Shown: one piece after another, positions 1 to 10,768 of the stretch
How positions within the stretch are numbered: position 1 is the first letter of the stretch
Layout of the letters: the number at the start of each line of letters is the position of its first letter
Assembly: GCF_000499845.2 (NCBI RefSeq)
Contig: NC_023756.2
Span: 37,886,565 to 37,950,564 of the forward strand
Origin: Phaseolus vulgaris
Lineage: Eukaryota; Streptophyta; Magnoliopsida; Fabales; Fabaceae
Direction: 5' to 3'
Length of the DNA: 64,000 bases
The notes under the pieces: generated by a model
The model's input: only the letters and a program-made list of their open reading frames with translations
The model's database searches: none
Told to the model about the DNA's origin: nothing
Position numbers and translations under genes: made by a program

Positions 1-656
1 CAACAAGATGTAGTATTATAGGAGCTGCCTCAAGAATCCTCATTCTAAAGTAAAAGGTTTTTCTGTGGGAGGTTTGAAGATGAATGAAAGAATCATTGCT
101 TTCATAGTATCTTGAATGTTGACTCCAATGGGGAGCAACCATTCGGTCATTACTGGAAAAAGATATTGTTCTCATATACTGCATTATGAAGAAGATCAAG
201 GTTAATTGGATTCGCATATTCAAAGAACACATGCAAAAGTCAATGAGGTTAAATGACTACCACTTTCCCTATGTTGTTCCTATTTCAAAATTTCTACAAT
301 ACTTTGAAATTGACCTTGAAGAAGAACTATCATAGGTGGTGAAGCCATATGATGAAGTTAATAATGGATCTCTTAGCAAGATGTGATTCATTAAGGTTGG
401 TGGCAAATTGGTAAGTAAAGATGGAGAACAAAAGGGTTCTTCTAGTGGAAACCAAGCTGAAGCCGTTGAGGGTGATCAAGATGCTCCTAATACTGGAGAT
501 GATGGAGCAGATGAAAACCAAGCTGGACAGGGAGATCAAGGCAATGATGTTCCTGGTGAAGCCTATGGTGTTGGTCCAAGCACTGGAAATATGGATGATC
601 ATATTGCTTCTATGTCACATTTTGAAAGGTTGATAATTAATCGCATGGATACATGA
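1..656 (+). pseudogene. Decayed Sirevirus accessory ORF (third ORF, after pol)
   Basis: Frame-by-frame reading gives a protein clearly related to the intact 382-residue ORF at 42326-43474. Shared stretches include a KVNW motif, an EHM motif followed by a basic segment, and a [H/R]FPY motif before a hydrophobic helix (about 190-330). A stop at about 331-333 and frame changes break it. The acidic, Gly/Gln/Asp-rich tail remains open from 408 to 656 and ends in a FERL segment resembling the FERQ segment of the intact copy. The family matches what is annotated as a putative plant transposon protein domain (PF20167-like, from memory). It has no known enzymatic role. It lies where some Sireviruses carry an env-like ORF. 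Confidence 0.7.
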
Positions 657-1188
657 CCTATGATCAAAGGAATCATTATGAGTTTTGTGCAGCTAGGTTC
701 TAGAATCTGGATGAACAAATTGAAGCTGTACAAAACCATTTATTCGAGCTCTAGTATGGCAAAGAAGATTGAGGGATTTCATGCATCAATTTATATTTTT
801 GCTTGTGCTTGCTGAACTATTTTTCTTTATTCTGTTTTTATCCTTTCTCTTATTCTATTTGTGAAGACAAATAGGGGGAGAATTTGGAGGTTTATGTGTT
901 GTAATTCTGCTACTCTATGGTGTGTTTAAATCTGCTTTAAACTGCTGTTGCCATAGCTCTGATTCACACCATGATTCTGTTGTCACTTTGTCTCAAACAT
1001 TGTTTTTCTCTATTTTCATGGTTTTCTGCCTATTTATGTGCAGATCAGTGTGCGTCTTTTTAAATATGGGTTATCCTGCTACTATGTATGATTTGCATAT
1101 GCACAAATTCTATTTTGCAGAATCTATCAAATTCAAATACTACAACACAAGCAAACCAGGGATTTATCTTCATCAAATAGGGGGATAT
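657..1188 (+). other. 3' untranslated region of Sirevirus 1 with duplicated polypurine tract
   Basis: No convincing coding sequence. Two purine tracts occur, AGGGGGAGAAT at 873-883 and TAGGGGGATAT ending at 1188, the latter directly against the LTR. Each is preceded by an ACAAA- or ATCAAA-type sequence. Repeated polypurine tracts before the 3' LTR are a Sirevirus hallmark and prime plus-strand DNA synthesis. The terminal tract has GAT where the other copies have GAGAT. Confidence 0.75.
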
Positions 1189-2241
1189 TGTTGAACAAGG
1201 TGCTTTGATATCTTCAAATCTAAGAGGAATGCTTGAAGACCTTATTGCTAGTTGGGTGTGTGTGTCTAGTAGTTTTTTAATTGTTAATTCACTCTTTAAG
1301 ATGATCCAAGGTTAATTGAATCTTAATATTTTTGAAAAGATGAGTTTTCTAAAGAGTGTTAAATTTCAACCTGTTGAATTCTCGATTCAACCGATTGTTT
1401 GACACTTAGTGGCTTTTGAAATGAGTTTGAAAAGCTTGGCTTTGTTTTGACTTTGTTGTCAAATTGATTCAACCAATTGTTTCGAGAATTCAACTGGTTG
1501 TTTTTTTAAAATCTTAACAGAATTCTGTAAAGTTGTTCTAATATATTTTAAATGATTCCAACAAATTTGGTTTAACTGCTTTGACCATTTGATTGGAGTA
1601 TAAAAAGATTATTTTACGCTTCTATGACTAAGACAGAGAGATTAATCAAAAGCAATTTTCAAGTTTTCAAGAAGCCATTGCATCATCTCAAGTGTGGAAT
1701 AAGATTGAGTTTTGTACTTCTGAACTTTAAAGCTTTGACTTACCTAGGTGTATTTTGTTCCTCTTCTTACTTGAACATTGTATTTTTGTGTGTTCTGGTG
1801 TGGTGTAGTTTCAGAAGGTGTTTTTGGAAACTGTGTGGTTTTCCAAAAGTGGTGTGTGTTCTTGAAGGGTTCAAGATCATCACTTTTGGTGTGTGTTTTG
1901 TAATCTAGGTTTGATTATATAATGAATTCTCAGTGGTTAGCTGAGTACTAGATGTAACTCTTGGTTAAGAGTGAACAAGTATAAACATCTTGTGTGAATT
2001 TCTCTATCCTTACACTCATTAATTGTTTTAACATTGTTTTTCAAATATGTTGGTATAAACAACCGGTTGTTTCGTGAAAACAACATGTTGATTTTCTGGA
2101 ATCAAACTTAAAACAATTTTCTATTGGTTGAACATATTTTTAATTGATTGATTCTTTATAACTTTTCGCTCTACCTTCAATCCTTGCGAAAATCTTTCAA
2201 AAACAATTCACCCCCTATTGTTTTGGCTTCTAATTCTAACA
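1189..2241 (+). repeat. 3' LTR of Sirevirus 1
   Basis: About 1053 bp, from TGTTGAACAAGG to TTCTAACA. It aligns in layout with the LTRs at 20924 and 26609: the GGATGTAGCTCTTG-type stretch near 1950, GTATAAACA near 1980, and a CAATTCACCCCC block just before the end. Diverged copies of the CAACCGATTG word appear near 1388, 1473 and 2062. A TATA-like GTATAAAAAG lies near 1598. Divergence from the other LTRs shows it is a different subfamily. Confidence 0.85.
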
Positions 2242-2803
2242 AGAATATTGACCGAGGTTCCCTGATCCACCAAAACCTTGGTGATGGCGAACTTATCTAT
2301 TTCCACAGTGATGACCATGGGGTCGTCTTAGGCTCGGTCGATGACAATGAAGTCTTCATTTGTGAAGATGATTGGTGGCATCCTCGACCGATTCTTGGTG
2401 GTTACCGAGTGGACTAATTGAATGGCCCAAAGGTACTTTTTGTGGGCAGAACTGGAACATCCACCTCAAACGAATCCTCTAGTGATAGTATTTACTTGCC
2501 CCGTGGTGTATTTAGGGTCTTGGTTCTCAAGGGAAGGGCTTCTACGAATTTGTCCATCCCTCTAACCAAAGTTTTCAAGTGAGAGTGGATTGGCTATCAT
2601 GTTAATGACCTCATGGACGTCGCGTCTCGATTAATCGTTCCTATGAAGACTTTCACTTCATTGCCAAGTCCTACGTACAGGGCTCTCACTCCTTCTCTGC
2701 TTGGTCGGCCGATGGTCATCGTCAAAACGACATGATCCTTCTCACCCACGTCGTGCGTACTGTTCATTTTGATCCCTAACAGGATATCTTTCCCTCTAGG
2801 GGG
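2242..2803 (-). pseudogene. Gypsy protease N-terminal part (pol start)
   Basis: Minus-strand reading of about 2380-2242 gives a [I/T]FT-DED-type segment, DDPMVI, then VLVDQGTSVNI, ending exactly at the Sirevirus junction. The DQG triad in place of the usual D[S/T]G is typical of the Tat/Ogre branch of gypsy proteases, which cleave the Gag-Pol polyprotein. Stops occur upstream (one lies before DDPMVI), and the linker back to gag is frameshifted. The fragment is non-functional. Confidence 0.65.
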
Positions 2804-3990
2804 TCAGTATGAGTTTGCGTTTGTCTGAATAAACTTGCACAAATGACCAGTTTGGATAAGTTCTTTTATTTTGTCCTTCAGCGCTTGACACCCATCGGTC
2901 GTATGGCCGAAGCTGCGGTGGTACTGACAGTGCTTAGACATATCAACATTTCTTGGATTTTGTAACTGCTTTAGAGTGGGGATTAGTTCGGCTCGTTGCG
3001 CCTCATCCAAAATTTTACCCCTTGTAGCATTCAATGGGGGTATAAGTAAGAAACTAAGGTCTTCGATTTTCGCTGGACCTGTCCGACTGACCGGAGGTAG
3101 GTCAATTTCCTCTGTCCTTCTCCTTCCCTTTATCTCCTCCATTCTCGGATCAAATGCTTATATGAAAATTGGTCAATCCTATTTGGATGAACTTAGTTGT
3201 TTGGTTCTTCAATTCATCAAGATTTTTGGTTGGTCTCTTAATCAAACTTTCGGTAAACCAACTGGGCCAAATTGCCGAGACCAGGTGATGCATGGCTATC
3301 TCTGGCATGAGATTTCGGATGCCCATACAAACTCTACTGAATCTCTCCATGAATGTCCGCAATAATTCCCCCTTTTCTTGCTTTACTTAAGGAGTGCCAT
3401 GGACGACATATGATGCGGTTGGCTCGTCGCATACTGAGTGGTAATTTTAGCCGCCAATGCTTTGAAACTATCCACCGAATTAGGTGGGAGTCGGGTGAAC
3501 CAATCGAGCGTCCCTTCCTATAGAGAGGTGGGGAAAATCTTGCACCACACGACTTTGTTTGTCGTGTAGAGGTTCATCTGCGTCTTGAAAACGTTCAAGT
3601 GCTCGTCCGGATCTGTGGATCCGTCATAGAGCCTGATAGTTAGTCTCTTCCACTTGGAGGGGAATTGTGCTTCCATTATTTCATCTGAAAAGGATGTTCT
3701 TTTGGATCCTCATCATCATTGACTGGATGAGATCGCTAGGTTTGCTTGAAGCTCTGATGAGTCTATGTTCAAGACTACTCTTTTCGTTCAGGTCAATCGA
3801 GTCTTTGCTTCAACTCTTTATTTTGCTCCTTGAGAAGGCACACTTCTTCTTCATTTCACCATTGATCTTCAATGCTTTTCTGTCGCATCTCCTCCACTTG
3901 TGCCTAAGTCTTTAGATTAGTGTGATCTGCTCCTTTGTGACCCGATCGTGGTTGACAGTGTTCCTTGTTGACACCATTATTGCTAGTCTA
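2804..3990 (-). pseudogene. Gypsy gag (capsid and zinc-knuckle-like region)
   Basis: In minus-strand order there is a retrotransposon-gag capsid segment at about 3640-3380, with motifs LYDGSTDPDEHLN, FKTQMNLYTT and YATSQPHHM. Next come MERFSRV, IRNL and PEIAMHHLV (3362-3150), then a Cys/His segment CQYHRSFGHTTDGC followed by LKDKIKELI (3140-2804). This Gag would form the virus-like particle. At least three stops or frame changes split it, including a TAG after FPTSL and a stop before the MERF segment. Confidence 0.75.
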
Positions 3991-4020
3991 GAATTGATGC
4001 TGAAATTGACTACTATCTCG

Positions 4021-4190
4021 ACCCCACGGTTGGCGCCAGTTATACCTGTATAGGCAAAAATGACCTAGATAGTACTTGAAACTGGTTGTACAATTGCTGA
4101 CATGTTGGTGATTCTCTGAGTCTTTCCCTTCGAATCTCCTTTAACAAATATCGATGCTCGGTCAGGGTGACATGAAAAAGGTATTGCGGC
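4021..4190 (-). other. Primer-binding site and end of gypsy 5' LTR
   Basis: The minus-strand string TGGCGCCAACCGTGGGGT at 4038-4021 is a TGGCGCC-type primer-binding site placed just before the gag. The LTR end is probably the TATACA at about 4051-4046, eight bases upstream, which is a longer gap than usual. Sequence to about 4190 looks like the LTR tail. Beyond that I cannot follow it. Confidence 0.55.
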
Positions 4191-5095
4191 GATAAGTAAG
4201 TATTCAACGAATTATAATTAGATTTTGGTAAATAAAAAAACCCATTAAATATGGATTTATCATTCTTCTGATTAGTTAGATGAATTTACGCAAAATGGCA
4301 ACAATGTTACATAAATGCATAATGACTCAAAGAATAGTTATTTATCCAAGTCACTCACTCTAGTTTTTTTTTTTGCAATAATAATCACACATTATATTAA
4401 AAAATTGATGAGCAACTCATATAATATAATTAAATAACTCTGATTATGTATGCTTTTTTTAACAATCATAACTAAAGAGGTTAATATAAGGTATAGAAAC
4501 AATTATCACATGAATTTCAGTACGAGCATTCTACATCCTTAAACATATTTTTGTTGCACAAAATTGACTCAAGTTTTTCTTTTGTTCTCGCAATTAAAAC
4601 AATTATTAAGTACATCAAATTTTAAAAAGATAATTTTTTTAATCTCTAAATTTAAAATTTATTCAGTTTCTTTAATTTGAAGTATTTGTTAAAACACAAG
4701 CAAATAGATATTTTCATTAAACTTAGTTTCATTGAGGAAAGTAAACATACTTAATATTTACTCGTGAAAACAAATATTAGATGATAAATCAAACCGTTAA
4801 TATAATTACAAAAACTGTTATCATAATAATTTTTATTATTATAGCGTTAAGTATAAAGTTATAAAAAAATGTGACACTAGAAAAGTAGTTATAAAATAAT
4901 ATTTATTTTTATTAATTGTTATTGAACTGATCAAAACAATATAAGTATAATCTATGAGCTGTATCGTTTTATGCTCTAATTGTAAAATTAGTTTTAAAAT
5001 AATAAATAAATATTCATAATTAGCATTTATCGCAATTTATTAATAGAAGAAAAAGAGTTTTACGATTTGTCTTCTAAAAGGGTCCTACCCTTAAC
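4191..5095. other. AT-rich intergenic stretch
   Basis: Very AT-rich, with no open reading frame of note and no recognised element boundary. It separates the gypsy fragment from the promoter of the host gene. Short poly-A/T tracts are present. Confidence 0.6.
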
Positions 5096-5119
5096 TACGA
5101 CATCTCATAGCCTTCGTTA

Positions 5120-5250
5120 TAGTGCCACGTGCTCCCAAACTGTCAATGACACGACACAGTTTCATGTCCTACACAAGCCTTACGTGTCACAATAAGAAAA
5201 GTCATATAATCTAGAGTCCCCTTTCGGCACTTTGTTTGACGTGTCGTTTT
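5120..5250 (+). promoter_or_regulatory. ACGT-rich promoter of the host gene
   Basis: A palindromic G-box CACGTG at 5126-5131 and two ACGTGTC elements (5182-5188 and 5239-5245) lie within 120 bp upstream of a pyrimidine-rich leader (about 5305-5395). ACGTG cores are bound by plant bZIP and bHLH factors, and clustered ACGTGTC copies are typical of ABA-responsive promoters. An ATTGG (inverted CCAAT) follows at about 5254. No strong TATA box is seen, and pyrimidine patches near the start are common in TATA-less plant promoters. Regulation by ABA is inference. Confidence 0.5.
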
Positions 5251-5289
5251 CTCATTGGTCCTTCACACCACTGTCCCCTTTCCTTCCTT

Positions 5290-7095
5290 GTGTAATCGGT
5301 TATTTTATTTTCTCTCGCTCTCGCTCTCCCCTTCTCTCTTTTTCCTCCGTTTTCTCTTTCTTAAAGCACAAAACTTTTTCACTTTCTTCCCTTACCCACC
5401 TACGTTTCCTTCAGATCCAACCAATTCCATCGTCACCAGGGATACCCTTTTGTCTATTCAGCTTTATCTCACTCTTCAACTGTGTCCGTCGTAGGTGAAA
5501 CCCTTCTTCTGCTCTCTATGCCATTCCCACAGGTATGATTCGCCGTTTCCTGATTCAAAGCATGCGTTTTTATTGCTGCTCTTGTGATTTTTTCATGTGG
5601 GGTTTTCTTTTTTAATTTTGGTGAATTATGGGTGTGGAGAATTTTGCGGGACTTTGGATCTGTGTCTTAATTCTTTATTGGAGTGTTTGATTTTGGTGTT
5701 TTGGGTAGATCTTGTGGTTTTTGTTGATGGGGTGTTTGTCGGATTTTACTTGAATTGAGTTCATTTATGCGTTGCTATTTAATTGGGCGGATCTGGTCTT
5801 TATAGGGCATTGGATTTGTTAGTTTTTGGTTGGTTGCAAATTGAATTGTGGGAGAAATAAAAATGTCGTTTTGTGCTCTTGTATATGAAAAACAACAAAT
5901 CAATCGCAGTGAAGATAAATAATTGGCGTCATGTATGGTGGGTGTTTTTGTTTAGGCCAGCAATTGAATCTTGTTCATGCTTTTTTGTCATTCATTAAAG
6001 GACGAGCTAGGTTATGTATGTTTTAGTTAAGTGTTTGTTATTTCATTTTGGATTTAGGTTGTTAGGTGGGTGTGGTGTTGGTGGATGGTGAATTTATAAT
6101 GAATTGGCTAATAGTATCTCAAATGCATGTTCACATTGTGATAAGGTGTTTAGCTGCTTTTGAATCATTCGTTAATTTTTATTTAGGACTGATATAGAAT
6201 GAAATGTGTGACGTATAGATGTAACTATTATCTCTTAAAATGAAATTTCGATCCCGCCAAACACCTTTCATTTCTCAACCAAGTCATTAGGGTATACAAT
6301 TCAGTGCTCGATGCAGTATTTGCTATTAAACTTGGCTAAGTCTTGTTGCCGTTTTATATTTTTTCATGAAAAAAAGTAATTTTGTTAGTCTTAAAATGTT
6401 TATACATGCAGTTTCTGAAGATCTTAGTCTAACCATCCATGCTTAATATGACAATTCAAATTTAGTTGTTCCACTTGATTATGTGTTGTTTTTGTTCTTA
6501 CGACATATTCATGTTGTTGTTGGTTTTTGTGTTTCCTTTTGCTATTGTAGTATCTTTATTTATTTGTTTGGGGCTGTGTATGATTCACTATCTGTAATTG
6601 AGTCGTGTCTCTATGTTTTTGTGAGCACTTACAGATTTTGATGATTTGCATGCTCTTTGTAGCTTACTCTGCAGTTGGGAAGGGTGTATCCGAACACGAG
6701 TGTAATTGCAGCATACGGATTTATTAATAGTCTTGTAGATCTATTGGCTTTTTCAGGATGGGCAAGTGCAAGGGTTGTGGGAAGTTAGGAAGAATGAGGC
6801 CAAGTCATATGAGTGCTTATGAATTTTCTCTGATGCTGGCTCCTGTTGTTTCTGTTTGGGATTGCATAGTTCGCAAAATGAGGTACTCCTACAGACCTGA
6901 GTGGGTGTAGTGGTTGGCAACGTATCAATAGTATTAGTCCTGATACTTCAACTAATTAGAACATATTTAGCATATTAGGGAAAGAGTGGAAAAGAATTAC
7001 ACAAAAAGAAAAATGTATACAGCTCTAAAGAAATTCACTTGAAGGAACTCTCAAAGACATCACTTTAGTTTTACTATTTAGGTGCAGTAAATTCT
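5290..7095 (+). other. Leader exons and introns of the host gene, with an upstream ORF
   Basis: A CT-rich first exon probably ends at 5532 (CACAG|GTATGATTCG, where GT-rich, T-rich intron sequence begins). A fitting acceptor is at 6755-6756 (CTTTTTCAG). Directly after it an ATG at 6758 opens 50 codons to a TAG at 6908-6910. The product starts MGKCKGCGKLGRM, with a CxxC pair and a hydrophobic C-terminal half. A donor AG|GTACTC follows at 6882/6883 and acceptors occur at 7080-7081 and 7086-7087. Splicing there does not put this ORF in frame with the main CDS (phase 2 against phase 1), so it is either an upstream ORF or part of another isoform. Confidence 0.5.
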
Positions 7096-7713
7096 ATGGA
7101 TACCATGGCATGTAATAAAGGGCAACATGTGAGAAAGGCGAAGAAGAAGCAGGTGAAAGACGAATTGGATCGTCTGAAACAGGCTGAGAAGAAGAAGAGG
7201 CGCTTGGAAAAAGCTCTTGCTACTTCTGCAGCTATTATTTCTGAACTGGAGAAAAAGAAACAGAAAAAGAAAGAAGAGCAGCAGAGACTCGACGAAGAGG
7301 GTGCTGCTATTGCTGAGGCTGTTGCTCTGCATGTTTTACTCGATGAAGACTCAGACGATTCCTGTAAGGTTGTGATAGATAATGGTGAGTGCAAGACCTG
7401 GAACTGCAGCCAAAATCTCGGCATCTCTATTGGTGGAGAGAGTACTTGCTTTCCTCATCTAGATGGTGGCAGATGGTCTTTTGAAAGAGTGGGTTGGGTC
7501 TCTGATGCATACAGATATGGTTGCAAGTGGGGTGGTGGTGAAAATGGAGAATGGTCATTCTCATCAGACCCTTTTGAGAAAAATGTTCACGAACCAGTAT
7601 ATGAAGGTGCAGGATGGGGACCTGCTGGTTTCTCTGCTGATCTCATAGCAGCACAAGCAGTTTCAGCACTGCAGATTGCTGAGGAGGCAGATGAAGATAG
7701 GATTCTGTTTTAA
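7096..7713 (+). CDS. Plant-specific lysine-rich coiled-coil protein, unknown function
   Basis: A 205-codon uninterrupted ORF. Residues about 10-85 are a highly charged Lys/Glu/Arg-rich helix with coiled-coil character (repeated KKK, a LDRLKQAEKKKRRLEKAL segment and a QKKKEEQQRLDEE segment). An alanine-rich AIAEAVALHVLL helix and an acidic DEDSDD patch follow. The C-terminal half (about 100-205) is rich in Trp, Gly and Ser, with a conserved-looking GGRWSFERVGWVS segment, then an SADLIAAQAVSALQIAEEA helix. I recall similar uncharacterised proteins in other dicots but no assigned function. The lysine-rich part could be nuclear. ATG 7096 was chosen because the frame is closed by TAG at 7066-7068. 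This is the only ORF here that looks like an ordinary host gene: balanced codon use, no frameshifts, leader introns and an ACGT promoter. Confidence 0.75.
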   Translation: MDTMACNKGQHVRKAKKKQVKDELDRLKQAEKKKRRLEKALATSAAIISELEKKKQKKKEEQQRLDEEGAAIAEAVALHVLLDEDSDDSCKVVIDNGECKTWNCSQNLGISIGGESTCFPHLDGGRWSFERVGWVSDAYRYGCKWGGGENGEWSFSSDPFEKNVHEPVYEGAGWGPAGFSADLIAAQAVSALQIAEEADEDRILF

Positions 7714-9059
7714 GTTTTAAGGGCATGCTGAGGTGATAGAAATTAAGAATGACAGAAACTGAGAATAACTGTTTGTGGTGGTGACTGGATGAAGTCTTTT
7801 GCTGTTTTGATTGAAGATATGCGTGTATATATATGTTATAATTATGAGTCTTGTCCATGTCAAACACTTTCTGCATCAGTTGTGATTGAAATGTTGCAGC
7901 AGTGTGACCAATGTTTTATTATTGATTATCTTTTAACTTTATGTTAATGTGAGGCTTCTAATTTCCTGTGTGGAATGACCTTTTGAACTGATTTCAAAAA
8001 ATACAAAAACAGCAGTGGACCCTCACCATTTTTATACTACTACCATGTGCCTCTTCGATTATGTTATCACTTTCAGCTTTGCCAATTTGATAATGACCTC
8101 TCCCCTATCTAATCTATCTAATATCTATACAAAGTGGATTTAATCTTTTTATATTTTAAAAACATGTTGCTTTTGTACATTTTATAAGTGTCGAATTGCT
8201 TTTTTACACTTTGAGATGACCATTAAATTAAGAACGGATTACTAAGATTATTTTTTTATGGGCTTGTTGAGGGATTGTGACCTCGATGCAAATTGCATAT
8301 CATCAGAAATAATGATTAATTATATCAGGAATTTTGAAGGACCAAACATTATTTAACTTATAATCTTTCGCTAAACATTAATTAAGTTTCGTATTCATAG
8401 GGATAAAGCAAATTTTAATTAAGACCGATGTAAAAATGACTTTTTTATAATTAATTAACGTAAAATAAGTCATTCTTTACTTCCGTATTTACGTTGGTTC
8501 TAGTAGTGACGGAATTTGATCCAATTAACCAATGTGGAAAGATTGTTTTGAAGAAGATACTATGTTTATTGGCTTGTTTAAGGGACTTCTCCCTAGTATA
8601 GCCTAAATAAGTCTTGTAGTGAGGTTCCTTGATGTTTTAATAAGAAATTTAAATATTTTATCCTTTTCGGTAGTTTAAAATATATATTTTTTATGTTGTG
8701 TTTGCATTTGGATGATAACTATTTATTCTAATGGCTTTGAGAGATTTTTTTTTCTTTGAATTCATCATCAGTGATAAAATACGAGTGTGGAAAGGTGAGA
8801 AAAGTGAAGAAATAATACTTTATTCTTAAGTGAAAAAATGGTGCGAAGACCAGTTGACTGTGAAATTGTCCTTCACTTTACATTGTGTATGAGTAATCAA
8901 TAGTCATGCATGCAAGTAAAAAAACACTGGGAATAGTCGGTTTGTTACTTCTATCGATTATATTTTAAAATGAATTACACAATAATTATATACTTGAGAC
9001 ATAATTGATTACGTACAAGTATAATTGATTACATACTTTCTACTGTTTTATTCTTAAAA
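7714..9059. other. 3' UTR of host gene and AT-rich intergenic sequence
   Basis: The first 200-250 bp after the stop are T-rich and probably contain the polyadenylation region. I see no single strong AATAAA. The remainder is AT-rich with no coding sequence. The exception is a possible CACTA-type terminus ending at 8508, listed separately. Confidence 0.5.
8400..8508. repeat. Possible right end of a CACTA-type element
   Basis: The stretch ends GGTTCTAGTAGTG, whose reverse complement is a CACTACTAGAACC-type terminus. Just inside are inverted, imperfect copies of a GTAAA-AATGACTT / AAGTCATT-TTTAC sequence and of ACCGATGTAAA / TTTACGTTGGT, as expected of subterminal repeats. No matching left end was found, so this is at best a truncated remnant. 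Confidence 0.3.
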
Positions 9060-9420
9060 GGCATAATAATTAATATTCACTAAGACGTGACATGTAACCA
9101 CCTAGTATTTCATCAATACTAAAAATTAATTATCTTTACATATAGTAATCATCTTAACATGTCAAAAAAATCAACCTTTCAGTTAGTAACTGAAACATTG
9201 TTAGTATTACTTGATTATACGCCCATAAGCCTATAAATACCATTTTAGGGAGTACTTTCCACTCATTCAATACTTTCATTTAAAATTCACTTATATTCTC
9301 TTAAATTCTTATTAATTTGGGTGTCAAAAAGTCTTCTCCAGATGAAATCTTACTCGGCTTTATTCACTAAAGCTTGGCAATCCTTCAAGACAGAGATTGA
9401 TGAACCTGATCAACTCAGAT
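9060..9420 (+). repeat. Gypsy LTR remnant
   Basis: Sequence at about 9080-9220 resembles 60010-60176. Shared strings include TAACCA-CTA, ATCAA-ATACTA, AAATTAAT, TAACTGAAACA and ACTTGATTATA. It continues into a TATA box (CCTATAAATACC at 9230-9241) and a TCATTCAATACTTTC leader, the layout of a gypsy LTR U3/R region. No terminal repeats or target duplication remain. Confidence 0.45.
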
Positions 9421-9479
9421 TCACCCCACGAACTTAACCAAGTGGTTAAGTAAGTGTGAAAGTTCACTTCTAAAGGGCA

Positions 9480-10250
9480 AAGAGAAAAACAAAATTATAT
9501 GGTGACAATGATGCAATGGTGCGGAATTGAAGAGAATAAGACAAAGATAACCAACAATTTAAGAGACAAACATGAAAGTATAAAGAGGAATAAAATGGAG
9601 GGCACAAAGAAAGATAAAAAGAGGAAGAGTTTAAGAGAGCTTATGGAAGAAAGAAATATGACACACCACTTGGAGAAGAGCGAACTCCAAGATGAGTGCT
9701 GCAAAGAGCCACTTGAGATATTACCCACCCAAGATAAGACCAAAAAATGAGAGCTCACAAGTCTCACAAAATCACTCCTGCAGAGTTTCTTTACTATTCA
9801 ACTTCAATGTGTCAATACATGGAGGAAGGAACCCTTTATATAGGAAGGAGTGACATGGAGGGTAAAATGAATGAGAGGTAGAAAAGGAAGGGGAGAGGGG
9901 CTGCCTAGGGTGTTGACCATGGTCAAAACCGCACCTTAGGCATACCTTCTAGAACAATTTTGCTAAGTACACTCTTATTTATGCTATGTAAACCTACTCT
10001 AGTTTATTCTTCTATTTGGACCCCTAAAGTGAACCAAATTTATTTACAAACATTTTTTCTTGTAAGAAGACCAAAAGAAAGAACATCTGATGCTTTGGTT
10101 TATGCCCAATTCTTCTTCTGCTGAGGTCCTTTCGACATTTGATGGGGCTTTGTCTTGGATGCTGAGATGACTTATCAAAGTGTGAAGTGTCTCTTGTGTC
10201 CTTGGTCATCTTCTTGACTATTTGGGTTGTATCAACACTCGAGCGCTTTC
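9480..10250 (-). repeat. Probable minus-strand LTR or leader of a decayed retroelement
   Basis: On the minus strand a CCTATATAAAGG TATA box (9845-9834) lies downstream of a purine/pyrimidine-rich region and is followed by a leader-like stretch with short purine-rich blocks. No gag, integrase or primer-binding site could be recognised. An 83-codon plus-strand ORF (9499-9750) is Lys/Glu-rich but without family features, and I do not call it a gene. Confidence 0.3.
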
Positions 10251-10768
10251 AACCGAACTAACCCATCCAAACCTTTGCTAATTTGCTCCTTATAATGATG
10301 TACCACAACCATGGTCCTCGCTACTATGACCTCGACCTCGTCTAAGCTATTCATGGGACCCACATAATTAAGAAGACCGAATATTATATTGATAGTTGTC
10401 ATTTGACAGTCAAATTAAAGTGATTCCAGTGTAGTCTGTCTAATGTAGTGATAGTCTGTCAAACGCCAAAAAGATGACAGTATAATTGTGGTAAGATGAC
10501 CCTAAGTTATCTCCCAACAAATCCAATAGTGAAATCAATAAATCAATATTCAAAATCTGTATGCAAACAAGAAAAGTTAACAATGACAATAAAGATAAAA
10601 AGTTTTTTTTTTTTAAATTTGTTTAACAACAAACATAAAATAAATTATTAAAATAGAAAATAAAAAACGATTGATCGCAAAGTTCTTTCACCATTGAATT
10701 CCTAAAAAATTATCTAAATATTATTATCCTTAAATTATCCCACAGAGCTAAACCATATTGAGCATGTG
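10251..10768. other. Unassigned AT-rich sequence
   Basis: No coding sequence or element end recognised. It may be the interior of the decayed Athila-type element whose gag follows to the right, since on the minus strand it lies downstream of that gag. Confidence 0.4.

Larger units (their letters stand above)
1..2241 (+). mobile_element. Sirevirus (Ty1/copia) copy 1, 3' part only
   Basis: This is the right-hand end of a copia-type retrotransposon entering from the left edge. It shows, in order, a decayed accessory ORF, two polypurine tracts and a 3' LTR. The LTR starts TGTTGAACAAGG and ends with TTCTAACA, as do the other Sireviruses here. It sits inside the protease of a minus-strand gypsy element, so the expected 5-bp target duplication would be AGAAT at 2242-2246; the partner copy lies outside the window. 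Gag and pol are not visible. Confidence 0.85.
2242..4190 (-). mobile_element. Tat-type Ty3/gypsy element fragment, interrupted by Sirevirus 1
   Basis: Read on the minus strand from right to left, this holds an LTR end, a primer-binding site, gag and the start of the protease, which is cut off at 2242 where Sirevirus 1 begins. The rest of pol would lie left of the window beyond that insertion. The distal part of the 5' LTR, to the right of about 4190, cannot be followed into the AT-rich sequence, so its outer boundary is approximate. Confidence 0.75.

Noticed and set aside
1624..1908. 94-codon ORF in the Sirevirus 1 LTR
   Set aside because: Falls wholly within an LTR, is not open in the related LTRs and has no recognisable domain.
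5232..5498. Overlapping plus-strand ORFs rich in Phe, Ser and Leu
   Set aside because: They sit in the pyrimidine-rich leader exon of the host gene, so the bias comes from the CT-rich DNA.
7074..7424. Minus-strand Ser/Phe-rich ORFs
   Set aside because: Shadows of the Lys/Glu-rich host CDS on the opposite strand.
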